Assembly (NCBI GenBank): GCA_016401345.1 | Contig: JAEACG010000003.1 | Coordinates: forward strand, 372,001 to 436,000 | Reading direction: 5' to 3' | Source of the DNA: Fictibacillus nanhaiensis | GTDB taxonomy: Bacteria > Bacillota > Bacilli > Bacillales > Fictibacillaceae | Length of the DNA stretch: 64,000 bases | Shown: one piece after another, positions 1-7,553 of the stretch | How the letters are laid out: each line of letters begins with the position of its first letter | Numbering within the stretch: position 1 is the stretch's first letter | The notes under the pieces: generated by a model | Database searches by the model: none | What the model was told of the DNA's origin: nothing | The model's input: the letters and a program-made list of their open reading frames with translations, nothing else | Position numbers and translations under genes: made by a program

Positions 1-239
1 AACCCAACCATGAGTCCTTCTGCTGCACTATCAGCTCCAAATAATCCGATAAGATAAGACATAAGAAATGAACTGATAAAGGCAACGATTACGGAAAAAA
101 TATATTTAAAAGGTCCTGTCTCACCATTTTCCTTTTTCTTTCCGAGTATCGTTGAATAGTAGATGCCTCCGTAGATCATATATAAAAGTCCCCCAGCGAT
201 AATCGCTGTCGTGTTTAATAACACTCCGTTTAGTTCCAT
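1..239 (-). CDS. DUF1761-like small membrane protein (3' part beyond window)
   Basis: Only the N-terminal 79 residues lie inside the window. The protein starts at the ATG whose complement is 237-239, preceded by a GAGGGGG ribosome site. Two hydrophobic segments are visible (about residues 5-25 and 47-67), separated by a short basic loop with KKK. The YYSTILGK-like stretch between them resembles the DUF1761 membrane family. The function of that family is unknown. The gene begins 13 bases after the stop of the AraC regulator on the same strand, so the two are probably cotranscribed. The family assignment rests on overall look and is tentative; the reading frame itself is convincing. Confidence 0.55.
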   Translation of the reverse strand, partial: MELNGVLLNTTAIIAGGLLYMIYGGIYYSTILGKKKENGETGPFKYIFSVIVAFISSFLMSYLIGLFGADSAAEGLMVG

Positions 240-252
240 AATGGCCCCCTCG

Positions 253-1197
253 TTATTTTGGTTCAATGGCTAGGGCAATCGCTTTAATCTTACTTTCCCT
301 TTTTAACGTGTCTCCGTCCTGTTGGATCTCTATGACTTCTACTGGATTACTTAAATATTTAAACCCGCTTCTTGGCAGCCAATAGCTATACAGTTCAGAG
401 TAGCAGTCAATTATCAGATTGCGTTCTGAATAATCGACAGGTTCATCAAATTCATATACTACATGCTTTCCACCAACAAACTTAGATGTATCATCAGACG
501 CGATCGAATCAGCTATAGATTCACTGATCGTAATATGACAATCATAACGGCATTTGTCAGGAGGCGTGATGTATGGATTGTTTTGCGGTACGCCGAGAAA
601 CAACGTATGTGAATTAATCAAATTTCTTGATTCACACCATTTATGAACTTCTTCCCAAGCTTCAGAAACCCCACTCGTGTACATCCCAAAGTGGTGACCT
701 TTAATCGTAGCGCTGTTTGGAAAAGTTTCAATTCTTATTTTAGATAAATCTAGCCATTTAAACTCATTATAAGGAGCATTCTCCTCTTTTTCTTTCGATG
801 GGTTGCGAACTTGTTTAGATTTCTTGCTATCTTCATATTCCCGAGGAAATTGCTGGAGATAAGCTCCTTCTCTCCAGTTTTTCGGGCTCGTTTTGAAATA
901 AGATTGGAAAGAATACGTGAAATACGATAAGGAAGAGAATCCACACAACATCGCAATCTGCGTGATGGGGATATAGGATTCATAGATCAATCGATGTGCC
1001 GCGTTCTCCAATCGAAATCTTTTCACATAGGCAGCTGGTGTTTCACCAACGATACTTTTAAAAATCCGTTGAAAGTGAAAAGGAGAATAAGTAGAGATGC
1101 CAGCCAGTTTTTCTAATGATAAAGAATCCTCTACATGCTCTTCAATATATTCCAAAACTCTGAATATCTGTTTTCGTTGCTCGCGCTCAACATTCAT
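253..1197 (-). CDS. AraC-family transcriptional regulator with GyrI-like effector domain
   Basis: A 314-residue regulator. Residues about 8-108 form an AraC DNA-binding domain with two helix-turn-helix units (first near LSLEKLAGISTYSPFHFQRIFK, ends in the signature F..SYF..SF...F..SP..WR). Residues about 150-313 form a GyrI-like small-molecule binding domain, the arrangement seen in the SoxS/Rob/MarA-like multidrug regulators. The ATG is preceded by AAAGGAGT. It sits directly upstream of a small membrane protein gene on the same strand, which may be its target. The ligand cannot be read from the sequence. Confidence 0.85.
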   Translation of the reverse strand: MNVEREQRKQIFRVLEYIEEHVEDSLSLEKLAGISTYSPFHFQRIFKSIVGETPAAYVKRFRLENAAHRLIYESYIPITQIAMLCGFSSLSYFTYSFQSYFKTSPKNWREGAYLQQFPREYEDSKKSKQVRNPSKEKEENAPYNEFKWLDLSKIRIETFPNSATIKGHHFGMYTSGVSEAWEEVHKWCESRNLINSHTLFLGVPQNNPYITPPDKCRYDCHITISESIADSIASDDTSKFVGGKHVVYEFDEPVDYSERNLIIDCYSELYSYWLPRSGFKYLSNPVEVIEIQQDGDTLKRESKIKAIALAIEPK

Positions 1198-1395
1198 AAA
1201 CTGTACTCCTTTTTCATGCTAGTTCTTAAATTATAAACGAATCTCTGTATGTATTTGTAAATGTATTTTTTTTAGCATCCATTTTTTAGAATCGTCCAAA
1301 CCATTGAGACAAGCTTGCGTAAGATAGAGTAGAGAAGAAAACATGACTGATTGTTCTTTTTCTCAACAGTTCGCTTATAGAAGGGGGTGTCTATA

Positions 1396-1467
1396 GTGAG
1401 CTTAATCGGTAGCCTATTAGGATTTAAGAAAAGAAAAAAAGGTAAAAAAAGACCTGAAGTAGCATAA
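1396..1467 (+). CDS. candidate 23-residue basic amphipathic small protein
   Basis: A short frame starting with GTG, preceded at good spacing by a strong AAGGGGGTG ribosome site and followed within 10 bases by an intrinsic terminator (1476-1503). The predicted peptide has a short hydrophobic N-terminus (MSLIGSLLGF) followed by a run of Lys/Arg (KKRKKGKKRPEVA). This resembles small membrane-surface peptides such as SpoVM in general character only, not in sequence. The RBS-frame-terminator arrangement is what argues for a real gene. No family is recognised; it could instead be a short noncoding transcript. Confidence 0.45.
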   Translation: MSLIGSLLGFKKRKKGKKRPEVA

Positions 1468-1475
1468 GCAGGTAG

Positions 1476-1503
1476 AAAGCCGGGGATCTTCCTCGGCTTT
1501 TAT
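1476..1503 (+). terminator. intrinsic terminator after the 23-residue frame
   Basis: AAAGCCGGGG and CCTCGGCTTT pair with one G-T wobble around a 5-base loop and are followed by a T-rich stretch. Confidence 0.7.
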
Positions 1504-1719
1504 ATGTTTTTAAACCATTCTTTTACATAGAGCCTTTTTCACCAGAATTAGGACGGTATCCAGACCCCTTTCAAGGACAAGCACATATAGTACAAGCAAG
1601 GGGGATTTTTAATAAATAATAGTTATGTTCTAATGTAACCTATGTGTTTCTGAAGTGAATCATCTTCTATTTATTTCTTTATATCTTCCCTTCGTAAAGT
1701 AATATAAGGGGGAATATAA

Positions 1720-2211
1720 TTGTATATTCGCAAACGGGTACCTGGTAAGGATGATCCTTTTTTAGTTGATATGGTAGTAAGTAACTTTCAAGTCCGTAAA
1801 AACGTGATTGAAATGATTATAAAAATGGCCAACGAGGTCATGATTGTCTGTGATAGCAATGACACGATTATTGGTTTTGTATGTTATCGATTCAGAATCG
1901 GCCCTACGATTTTTGTGGATTATGTTGTGTTAGATACGAAGCATCAAGGAAAAGGGATCGCTACCTCATTTCTTCCCGTATTTGAGAGTCACCTTATGAA
2001 ACAAGGGATTCGTACTGTTTTTGGTACCGTTGATGAAGAGAACACGGATGCACTAAAAACCTTCCAGCATTGGGGCTTTAAGGTACAAGGTCAACTTGGT
2101 TCTAGTATCGTCATTCAAAAGGATCTTTCAACGCCTACTTCTAACCAAACAAATGGAGTTTATTCTAATTCGAGTGTTAGAAAGCTCGCTACTCCTCCAT
2201 CGCTTCGCTAA
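1720..2211 (+). CDS. GNAT-family N-acetyltransferase
   Basis: A 163-residue protein starting at TTG, chosen because AAGGGGG precedes it by about 7 bases. The acetyl-CoA-binding motif A is visible at about residues 68-95 (VVLDTKHQGKGIATSF, the Q/R-x-x-G-x-G/A loop), followed by the E-N-x-x-A..F/W..GF pattern of motif B near residues 108-122. The last ~30 residues are Ser/Thr/Asn-rich and lie outside the fold. The acceptor substrate is unknown. It is a stand-alone gene with its own terminator (2228-2260). Confidence 0.85.
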   Translation: MYIRKRVPGKDDPFLVDMVVSNFQVRKNVIEMIIKMANEVMIVCDSNDTIIGFVCYRFRIGPTIFVDYVVLDTKHQGKGIATSFLPVFESHLMKQGIRTVFGTVDEENTDALKTFQHWGFKVQGQLGSSIVIQKDLSTPTSNQTNGVYSNSSVRKLATPPSLR

Positions 2212-2227
2212 GTAATGGATAATAATT

Positions 2228-2260
2228 AAGCAGATCTTCTATGTAAGGTCTGCTTTTTTT
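2228..2260 (+). terminator. intrinsic terminator of the GNAT gene
   Basis: AGCAGATCTT and AAGGTCTGCT form the stem, with a run of seven T after it. Confidence 0.85.
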
Positions 2261-2295
2261 ATTTCAAAGGCTGATTTTTTTCATTGATGCTCTTT

Positions 2296-2512
2296 GAAAG
2301 TAGTTGCTTTCCGCTCCAGGTTGCTCGCTTTCCATGGGGCGAACGGTGAGCCTCCTGCCGCTACGCGGCATTAGGAGTCTCCACCTGACCGCTTCTAGGT
2401 TGCATCCTTGCTCCTGCGTCTAAGAGTTAATGCTCCGCAGTTAGCTTCCTCGTCGCATGCCTTGCCGAGTAGCTTCTCATGTAGTAGGCAGGCAACCTTC
2501 CTCTCCAATCAA
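2296..2512 (-). repeat. GC-rich structured repeat, copy A (diverged, reverse)
   Basis: Reverse-orientation copy of the dispersed repeat (consensus end GCGAGCACCTG..ACGG..ATCAAC read on the minus strand). The central hairpin is intact: GAGACTCCTAATGCCGC and GCGGCAGGAGGCTC pair around a GTA loop. The left arm is longer and diverged compared with other copies. It forms an inverted pair with copy B about 80 bases away. The repeats and their spacer occupy most of the gene-free stretch 2261-2990. Confidence 0.8.
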
Positions 2513-2596
2513 CATGCATGGAAGGTGAAATAAAAAATCTACTGTCCGATAGAAATGCTATTTTAAAACATTGTACTTTCATTGTCTTCTTGAATC

Positions 2597-2852
2597 TTTG
2601 ATTGGAGTGTAAGATGCGAGACTCCTACGGGACAGGTAGGAAGTCCGAAAAGTGAAAGTGGCTTGTCCAGCCCCGACAAGCAAAAGGTGAATAGACAAGG
2701 AAGGTGCTCTTTGCCTTCATGGTCTATTTAACTTTTGACCTCGAGGGGCTAGCCACTGCAACTAGACAGGTGAGACATTTAAAAGTAAAACGTACGAATG
2801 TGGCTCACCGCCTGCACCGTGGAAAGCGAGCAGCCTGGAACGGAAATCAACA
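2597..2852 (+). repeat. GC-rich structured repeat, copy B (long form)
   Basis: Forward copy, about 255 bp. It has the common left end (TTGATTGGAGTGTAAGATGC), then the extra module (about 2650-2765) with GTGGCT and AGCCAC arms and the conserved block TTTAACTTTTGACCTCGAGG. The common hairpin and right end (GGAAAGCGAGCAGCCTGG..ATCAAC) follow. The same long module is found at 20709-20961 and 48574-48825. Short open frames across it are repeat sequence read as protein. Confidence 0.9.
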
Positions 2853-2904
2853 CTTTCACAAACAACAAGGTTTACACAGATATCCTTTAAAAAAGCTATT
2901 TTAA

Positions 2905-2956
2905 AAAAGCCAACTCAAGATCTGCAGAAAAACAAATCATTAAGTCGGCTTTTTAA
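2905..2956 (-). terminator. terminator-like inverted repeat
   Basis: AAAAGCC.ACT and AGT.GGCTTTT flank a loop of about 30 bases, with T-runs on both strands. It lies just past the stop of the small zinc-ribbon gene. Confidence 0.5.
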
Positions 2957-2990
2957 CGTTTATAGTAAGAATGAATAAGTCTTATTGTTC

Positions 2991-3170
2991 TTACAGATCT
3001 AAGAGATTTTGTGGGCGTCTCGTCTTTTTAGATCCATTCACCTGATTGTTGTTTGGATTGAAGATTTCTTCAATGTATCTTTGATTCCAATCACTATTAA
3101 ATTCTTTATCAGAACAGATACAGCCACTTAGATCATATCGGAAAAGGCCACAGTGTGGGCAGTTACTCAT
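2991..3170 (-). CDS. small zinc-ribbon-like protein of unknown function
   Basis: A 59-residue protein. The start at 3170 (MSNCPHCGLF) is preferred over an in-frame upstream one because AAGGGGGG lies 5-6 bases before it. The N-terminus has CPHC and then C-x-C (CICSD), enough cysteines for one zinc site. The remainder is hydrophilic and ends in a basic tail (KKTRRPQNLLDL). No family is recognised. A bidirectional hairpin follows the stop. Confidence 0.65.
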   Translation of the reverse strand: MSNCPHCGLFRYDLSGCICSDKEFNSDWNQRYIEEIFNPNNNQVNGSKKTRRPQNLLDL

Positions 3171-3278
3171 ATTAATCCCCCCTTGAGTCAACATAACGTA
3201 TTCTATGAGCATTTAAGAGAGTTGGTAACGGCTTTCGTACAGCTTTTCCACGAAATAATAAGCTGATTTTTTATGGAG

Positions 3279-4088
3279 TTACTTGTTCATCCAATCTGGC
3301 TTATGAAACTCTTCAAAATCACTTTGTATGACCTTTTTGAACGAGCCGGATTCTACTGCATCTTTAAGATCTTTTACTAGCTGTGAATTCTTATCTTTCT
3401 CTAGTACAACGATTCGATTGATAATCTTCTCTGGAAGTTTATCTTTTACGAGTGCATCCTTTAGATCTAGACCCGATGAAATTGCAAAGTTTCCGTTTAC
3501 TGCAGCTAGATCTACCGAGTCTAGCGTTCTTGGAGTTTGAGCAGCTTCAACAGGCTGGAACTTCAAGTTCTTTGGATTTTTTGTCACATCTTTTTCTGAG
3601 ACTCTTAACGGGTTTGCTGAAGAATCGATCTCAATTAGTCCATTGTCTCTCAAAACAGTAAGCCCTCTTGCTAAATTCGTAGGATCATTGGCTAGTGAAA
3701 CCGTACTTCCAGGCTTGATCTCGTCTATAGACTTGAATTTTTTAGAATAAATACCGATTGGTGCAGTGGGTACGGTAACAACTGAAGCTAGTTTCATATC
3801 ATTCTCTTCTGAAAAAGCGTCCATGTACACTTTATGCTGAAACAGGTTTGCATCTAGCGAACCGCTCTTTAAAGAGATGTTCGGTTGTACATAATCATTA
3901 AACTCTTTCACTTCAACGCTGTATCCTTTTTTCTCTAGGTATGGCTTCACACCTTTTTCAAGCATGTCGCTGTAAGGCACAGTTGCGCCGAGCGTGATCT
4001 CTTTACTTTCTTTTTCACCTGAAGCGCTACATCCCGCTAAAACGCCGATTAATAAAGCTGCTGTAAGAAATATGTTAGATCGTTTCAT
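3279..4088 (-). CDS. metQ: MetQ/NlpA-family substrate-binding lipoprotein
   Basis: A 269-residue lipoprotein. The start at 4088 (MKRSNIFLTAALL) follows AGGAGAG; an upstream in-frame GTG would place that ribosome site inside the gene. The signal peptide ends in the lipobox LAGC, with Cys20 as the lipidation site. The mature part matches the MetQ/NlpA fold (LGATVPYSDMLE..., NDPTNLARGL, VDLAAVNGNFA), which binds methionine or related sulfur compounds for an ABC importer. No metN or metI partner is present in the window, so it must use a transporter encoded elsewhere. It lies 28 bases downstream of the flavin monooxygenase on the same SAM-riboswitch-controlled transcript. Confidence 0.88.
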   Translation of the reverse strand: MKRSNIFLTAALLIGVLAGCSASGEKESKEITLGATVPYSDMLEKGVKPYLEKKGYSVEVKEFNDYVQPNISLKSGSLDANLFQHKVYMDAFSEENDMKLASVVTVPTAPIGIYSKKFKSIDEIKPGSTVSLANDPTNLARGLTVLRDNGLIEIDSSANPLRVSEKDVTKNPKNLKFQPVEAAQTPRTLDSVDLAAVNGNFAISSGLDLKDALVKDKLPEKIINRIVVLEKDKNSQLVKDLKDAVESGSFKKVIQSDFEEFHKPDWMNK

Positions 4089-4116
4089 ATGTTTTCTCTC
4101 CTCACTCACTCTCTAT

Positions 4117-5508
4117 TTATTTACTTTCCGTTAGCACCGGTCTAAATCTAGCTGCAGGATGATCGTTTGGCAGTAGCGGTTGTCCGGGTGAAAATAGTTT
4201 TTCACGAAGCGTGCCACTGTTGTACTCTTTTTTATAGAGTCCTCTTTCTTGAAGAACAGGTACAACAAGCTCTACGAAAGCTTCTAAGTCTCCTGGTGTT
4301 ACGAGGTGATTAAGATTGAAACCATCCACCCCAGACTCTTCAAACTGCTTTTGTATCCCATCCGCTACCTCTTCTGGATTGCCGACTATAAAACTACCTC
4401 TGTCAGGTGACTCGAAGCGATTCAATACCTCACCTATTGTTAACGGTTTAGGAGCATCCGTAGTGAGCGTAGCAGCCTTGTAATGTCCGCCTTCTGTTGA
4501 TTTATTGTACGAGAATGGAAGTTCCGGATCTAAATCTTCATATTCCGCGATATCATATCCACTTGCTCCATATTGAGCTTTTGCAGCATCAGCACTCCAA
4601 ACACTTGCATACTCTTTAAATTTTTCCTCGGCTTCCTCAGTCGTTCTTCCTACCACCACGTTTAAAAAAGAAAAGATTTTAATGTTTTCTGGATTTCGGC
4701 CGTGTTTTGTAGCGAGCTTACGGATATCGTCAGCATAAAATCGAATTCTTTCTGGCGTTGGACCACCTACAAAAATACATTCAGCATGCTTGGCCGCAAA
4801 GTCTCGTCCACGCTCAGAGGTTCCCGCTTGGTAGATCACAGGTGTCCGCTGCAAAGAAGGCTCACTCAAGTGAGGTCCTTCAACGCTGAAGTATTGCCCC
4901 TCATGATTGATCTCATGTACCTTACCGGGATCCACTAATTTATTGTTTTCAACATCTTCTACAACAGCTCCATCTTCCCAGCTGCTCTCCCAAAGCTTAT
5001 ACGAAACATCCAAATATTCATCCGCGATGTTATACCGTTCATCGTGCTTGATCATATTCTGCAATCCAAAATTCCTCGCCGCGTTCGGCAGATAAGAAGT
5101 GACTACGTTCCAAGCGATTCGCCCATTCGTTAGATGGTCTAAAGTAGAAAAACGACGCGCGTTGCCAAATGGCTGCTCATAGGTTGTGCTCACCGTCACA
5201 GCAAAAGACAGGTTCTCTGTTACGCTTGCCATGGCCGACACGAGAAGTGCCGGATCGTTTAATGGAACTTGAAGCCCATCACGAATAGAAGGAGCTTTAC
5301 TTTGTTTATAAACATCATAAATCCCTAACACATCCGCAAAAAATACAGCGTCAAACTTTCCTCTTTCTAAGAGCTTCGCATAGTCGATCCAGTAATTCAG
5401 ATCTTTATAGCTTCTATGTCTCTTGTTCTCCGGGTGCTTCCAAAGGCCATGTGAATTGTGCATGGCACTTGTCATCTCAAACGCGTTTAACAAAATTTCT
5501 TTACCCAA
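4117..5508 (-). CDS. LLM-class flavin-dependent monooxygenase (NtaA/SnaA/DszA type)
   Basis: About 463 residues, the usual length of the FMN-reduced-dependent two-component monooxygenases that attack amino-polycarboxylates, sulfones or other organosulfur compounds. Family hallmarks include LNAFEM near the N-terminus, FDAVFFADVLG, the NARRFSTLDHLTNGRIAWNVVTS segment, HEGQYFSVEGP and YQAGTSERGRDFAAKHAE. A TTG at 5508 is the likely start: the ATG 15 bases upstream (5523) overlaps the GGAGGAA sequence that serves as ribosome site for the TTG. A SAM riboswitch and terminator lie in the leader, and a MetQ-type binding protein follows. Together these indicate scavenging of sulfur from an organic source. 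The substrate is not readable, and a flavin reductase partner is not adjacent. Confidence 0.85.
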   Translation of the reverse strand: MGKEILLNAFEMTSAMHNSHGLWKHPENKRHRSYKDLNYWIDYAKLLERGKFDAVFFADVLGIYDVYKQSKAPSIRDGLQVPLNDPALLVSAMASVTENLSFAVTVSTTYEQPFGNARRFSTLDHLTNGRIAWNVVTSYLPNAARNFGLQNMIKHDERYNIADEYLDVSYKLWESSWEDGAVVEDVENNKLVDPGKVHEINHEGQYFSVEGPHLSEPSLQRTPVIYQAGTSERGRDFAAKHAECIFVGGPTPERIRFYADDIRKLATKHGRNPENIKIFSFLNVVVGRTTEEAEEKFKEYASVWSADAAKAQYGASGYDIAEYEDLDPELPFSYNKSTEGGHYKAATLTTDAPKPLTIGEVLNRFESPDRGSFIVGNPEEVADGIQKQFEESGVDGFNLNHLVTPGDLEAFVELVVPVLQERGLYKKEYNSGTLREKLFSPGQPLLPNDHPAARFRPVLTESK

Positions 5509-5552
5509 AATAATTTCCTCCATCCGATTTTTTGTACCCGCTCCAAGAGAAA

Positions 5553-5585
5553 ATAAAAAAACCTCTTCAGTGATGAGAAGAGGTT
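5553..5585 (-). terminator. expression-platform terminator of the minus-strand SAM riboswitch
   Basis: AACCTCTTC and GAGAAGAGGTT pair, followed on the minus strand by a T-run. The hairpin sits between the aptamer and the monooxygenase gene. Confidence 0.85.
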
Positions 5586-5621
5586 AAAAAATACGTGAAA
5601 TAAACATACGTATATAAATTT

Positions 5622-5723
5622 CCTCTTATCTTTCAAGCTTTCGCCTGCTGGAATTGGCACAGTCCTAAAAATAGTTGTTGCCGAGGCTTCAAAGGGCCAG
5701 TCCCTCCACCTCTCTCGATAAGG
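5622..5723 (-). promoter_or_regulatory. SAM (S-box) riboswitch controlling the monooxygenase-metQ operon
   Basis: Read on the minus strand: TTATCGAGAGAGGTGGAGGG, then ACTGGCCC, GAAGCC.CGGCAAC, a variable arm, GTGCCAATTCCAGCAG, and a closing GATAAGAGG. These are the conserved S-box P1-P4 elements in the right order. A transcription terminator (5553-5585) follows. By the known mechanism, SAM binding lets the terminator form, so the operon is expressed when methionine/SAM is low. Confidence 0.95.
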
Positions 5724-5750
5724 AATCGATATTATTCAATTTAGTTACGA

Positions 5751-5779
5751 AATATACAGGAATAAAAATAGACTGTCAA
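5751..5779 (-). promoter_or_regulatory. SigA-type promoter for the minus-strand SAM-riboswitch transcript
   Basis: On the minus strand a perfect TTGACA (complement of 5774-5779) is followed after 17 bases by TATATT (complement of 5751-5756), about 30 bases before the S-box aptamer. Confidence 0.8.
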
Positions 5780-5825
5780 TGGAATTTAGAGAAATAAAAT
5801 AATTTTCTTAACAATCAGTTTTTAG

Positions 5826-5855
5826 TTGACAGTGGTTTGCTTTATCCTCTATAGT
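5826..5855 (+). promoter_or_regulatory. SigA-type promoter for the plus-strand SAM-riboswitch transcript
   Basis: TTGACA (5826-5831), an 18-base spacer, then TATAGT (5850-5855), just upstream of the second S-box aptamer. It is divergent from the promoter at 5751-5779, with 46 bases between the two -35 elements. Confidence 0.75.
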
Positions 5856-5876
5856 GATGACTAATAATTAAATAAT

Positions 5877-5990
5877 GTATCTTATCAAGAGTCAGGGGAG
5901 GAACTGGTCCTACGATCCTGCAGCAACCGCTTTTTATAAAGAAAGGTGCTAATTCCAGCAGATGTTTTTTTGAATGTCTGATAGATGAGA
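5877..5990 (+). promoter_or_regulatory. SAM (S-box) riboswitch upstream of the acyl-CoA-dehydrogenase-like gene
   Basis: CTTATCAAGAGTCAGGGGAG, GAACTGGTCC, GATCCTGCAGCAACC, GGTGCTAATTCCAGCAG and a closing TGATAGATGAGAG match the S-box core order. The downstream hairpin at 6018-6050 is the terminator of the expression platform. It is divergent from the minus-strand S-box, so both halves of this locus respond to SAM. Confidence 0.93.
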
Positions 5991-6017
5991 GAGCGTGTAA
6001 GCATATGGAATCTACGT

Positions 6018-6050
6018 CCTCTTTCGTCTTTGAAAGAGGGCTTTTTTGTT
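6018..6050 (+). terminator. expression-platform terminator of the plus-strand SAM riboswitch
   Basis: CCTCTTTC and GAAAGAGG form a strong stem followed by a run of T. Confidence 0.85.
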
Positions 6051-6079
6051 TTTGGTGTCCTTCGCTGTACTTGTGAGCG

Positions 6080-6206
6080 TATGATTTGCGCTGCAGGTGC
6101 TCGCTTTCCGTGGGGCAATCGGTGAGCCCCTTGCCGCTTCGCGCCCTTAAGGGTCTCACCTGACCGCTTGTCCCACAGGAGTCTCGCACCTTGCGCTCCA
6201 ATCAAC
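6080..6206 (-). repeat. GC-rich structured repeat, copy C (reverse, within a leader)
   Basis: Short-form copy in reverse orientation, lying between the riboswitch terminator and the ribosome site of the gene it controls, so it is part of the 5' untranslated region. On the minus strand CTGTGGGAC on the left arm matches GCCCCACGG on the right arm: a T-A pair where other copies have C-G or G-C. Confidence 0.9.
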
Positions 6207-6273
6207 CTATCAAAGATGTCTAATAACAAAACCAATCTACTAAAACCTTACTGAAAAAATTTAGGAGGGAACT

Positions 6274-7431
6274 ATGAGCTTACCTTTGAGAAAAGCCACT
6301 GAGATAGATCATTTTGAAGAAGCGGTTAGTACCGCTCTAGGACTAAAAGAAATTTTTAAGAAACGTGCAGATTTTGTAGATCAAGAAGGCGTTTTTCCTT
6401 ATGAGAACTTTCAAGATTTGAAGGATGCTGGCTTTCTTTCTCTTACCATTCCAAAAGAATATGGTGGTAAAGGGTTGAATCTACTTGAGTTCTTAACCAT
6501 TCAAGAGCATTTAGCCGAGGGAGATGCTCCTACTGCCCTCTCTCTTGGGTGGCATCTCGGTACTCTTTTAGAGGCGGCAGAAAATCGGCATTGGAATGGT
6601 AACTCGTTCGCTGATCTTAGCCGGAAAATTGTTGAACAAAAAGCACTCATTAACTTGGCACAAACAGAGCGTGCGACGGGAAGTCCGTCTCGAGGCGGTA
6701 TTCCTACAACAACAGCGGTCAAGAAAGCAGACGGATGGCTGATCAACGGAAGCAAAGCTTTTACTTCTATGGCAGAAGCTCTAGATTACTCAGTCATTAC
6801 GGCTACCATCTCAGAAACTAATCATAAAGGGTTTTTCTTAGTGGACCATCGGGAAAAAGGGGTTTTTGTAAAAGAAACATGGGACAGCATCTCTATGAGA
6901 GGAACAAAAAGTGATGACCTCCTTTTGAAAGACGTTTATGTACGTGAGGAAAATCTTCTAGTCGTAGAGGATGGGAAGAACCTCATACCTAAAGGCTGGT
7001 ATCTTCAGGTGCCTGCTGTGTACCTAGGTATCGCAAGAGCAGCGCGGAATTACGCGATTGAATTTGCGTCAGAGTATAGCCCTAACACTTTATCAGGACC
7101 GATCTCAGACGTACCAGAGGTGAGAAGAAAGATTGGTAAGATAGAACTTGAGCTATTCCAAGCAAGAACGATCCTTCATGCCGTTGCTGAAAAATGGGTA
7201 AACCACCCTGAACAACGTCAAAATCTAGGTACAGAACTCGCTGCCGTTAAACATTCTGTAACAAATAGTGCGAACAGGGTCGTTGATCTCGCGATGAGAA
7301 TCGTTGGGGCTCGTAGTCTTTCTGTACAAAATCCGCTTCAGCGGCATTTCCGAGATGTAAGAGCCGGCCTTCATAATCCACCAACAGATGATGCGATCGT
7401 CTATTCGTTAGCGGATGCAGCGCTTAAGTAA
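6274..7431 (+). CDS. acyl-CoA dehydrogenase-like flavoprotein (SfnB/DszC/YdbM group)
   Basis: A 385-residue protein starting at an ATG preceded by TTAGGAGGGA. It has the three-part acyl-CoA dehydrogenase architecture: N-terminal helices (DAGFLSLTIPKEYGGKGL at about 51-68), a middle beta domain (AQTERATGSPSRGG and TAVKKADGWLINGSKAFTS around 127-168), and a C-terminal helical domain with the ARSL...RHFRDVRAGLHNPP signature. The SfnB/DszC branch uses reduced flavin to oxidise sulfones or thiophenes rather than to dehydrogenate acyl-CoA. The SAM riboswitch leader and the divergent monooxygenase favour an organosulfur role. B. subtilis YdbM is the nearest counterpart I can name from memory. The substrate is unknown. 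Confidence 0.85.
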   Translation: MSLPLRKATEIDHFEEAVSTALGLKEIFKKRADFVDQEGVFPYENFQDLKDAGFLSLTIPKEYGGKGLNLLEFLTIQEHLAEGDAPTALSLGWHLGTLLEAAENRHWNGNSFADLSRKIVEQKALINLAQTERATGSPSRGGIPTTTAVKKADGWLINGSKAFTSMAEALDYSVITATISETNHKGFFLVDHREKGVFVKETWDSISMRGTKSDDLLLKDVYVREENLLVVEDGKNLIPKGWYLQVPAVYLGIARAARNYAIEFASEYSPNTLSGPISDVPEVRRKIGKIELELFQARTILHAVAEKWVNHPEQRQNLGTELAAVKHSVTNSANRVVDLAMRIVGARSLSVQNPLQRHFRDVRAGLHNPPTDDAIVYSLADAALK

Positions 7432-7553
7432 AAGAAGTCAACTAACAGATTCATGTTAAACTAAACATTTTTTTATATGATGAGATTTAGATCACCATAG
7501 GTTATTATGGATACAATATATTTCCATATCAACTCATAAAAGGGTGGTTTAAT

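Noticed and set aside
2704-2904. Open frame inside repeat copy B, and similar frames at 5842-6235, 11791-12015, 20670-20963, 48554-48823 and 60902-61228
   Set aside because: All are translations of the GC-rich repeat in different frames; they share peptide fragments such as HRxxRGKRA only because the DNA is repeated, and none has a ribosome site.
5509-5523. ATG start for the LLM monooxygenase at 5523
   Set aside because: The ATG overlaps the GGAGGAA that best serves a TTG 15 bases downstream, and homologues begin near that point.
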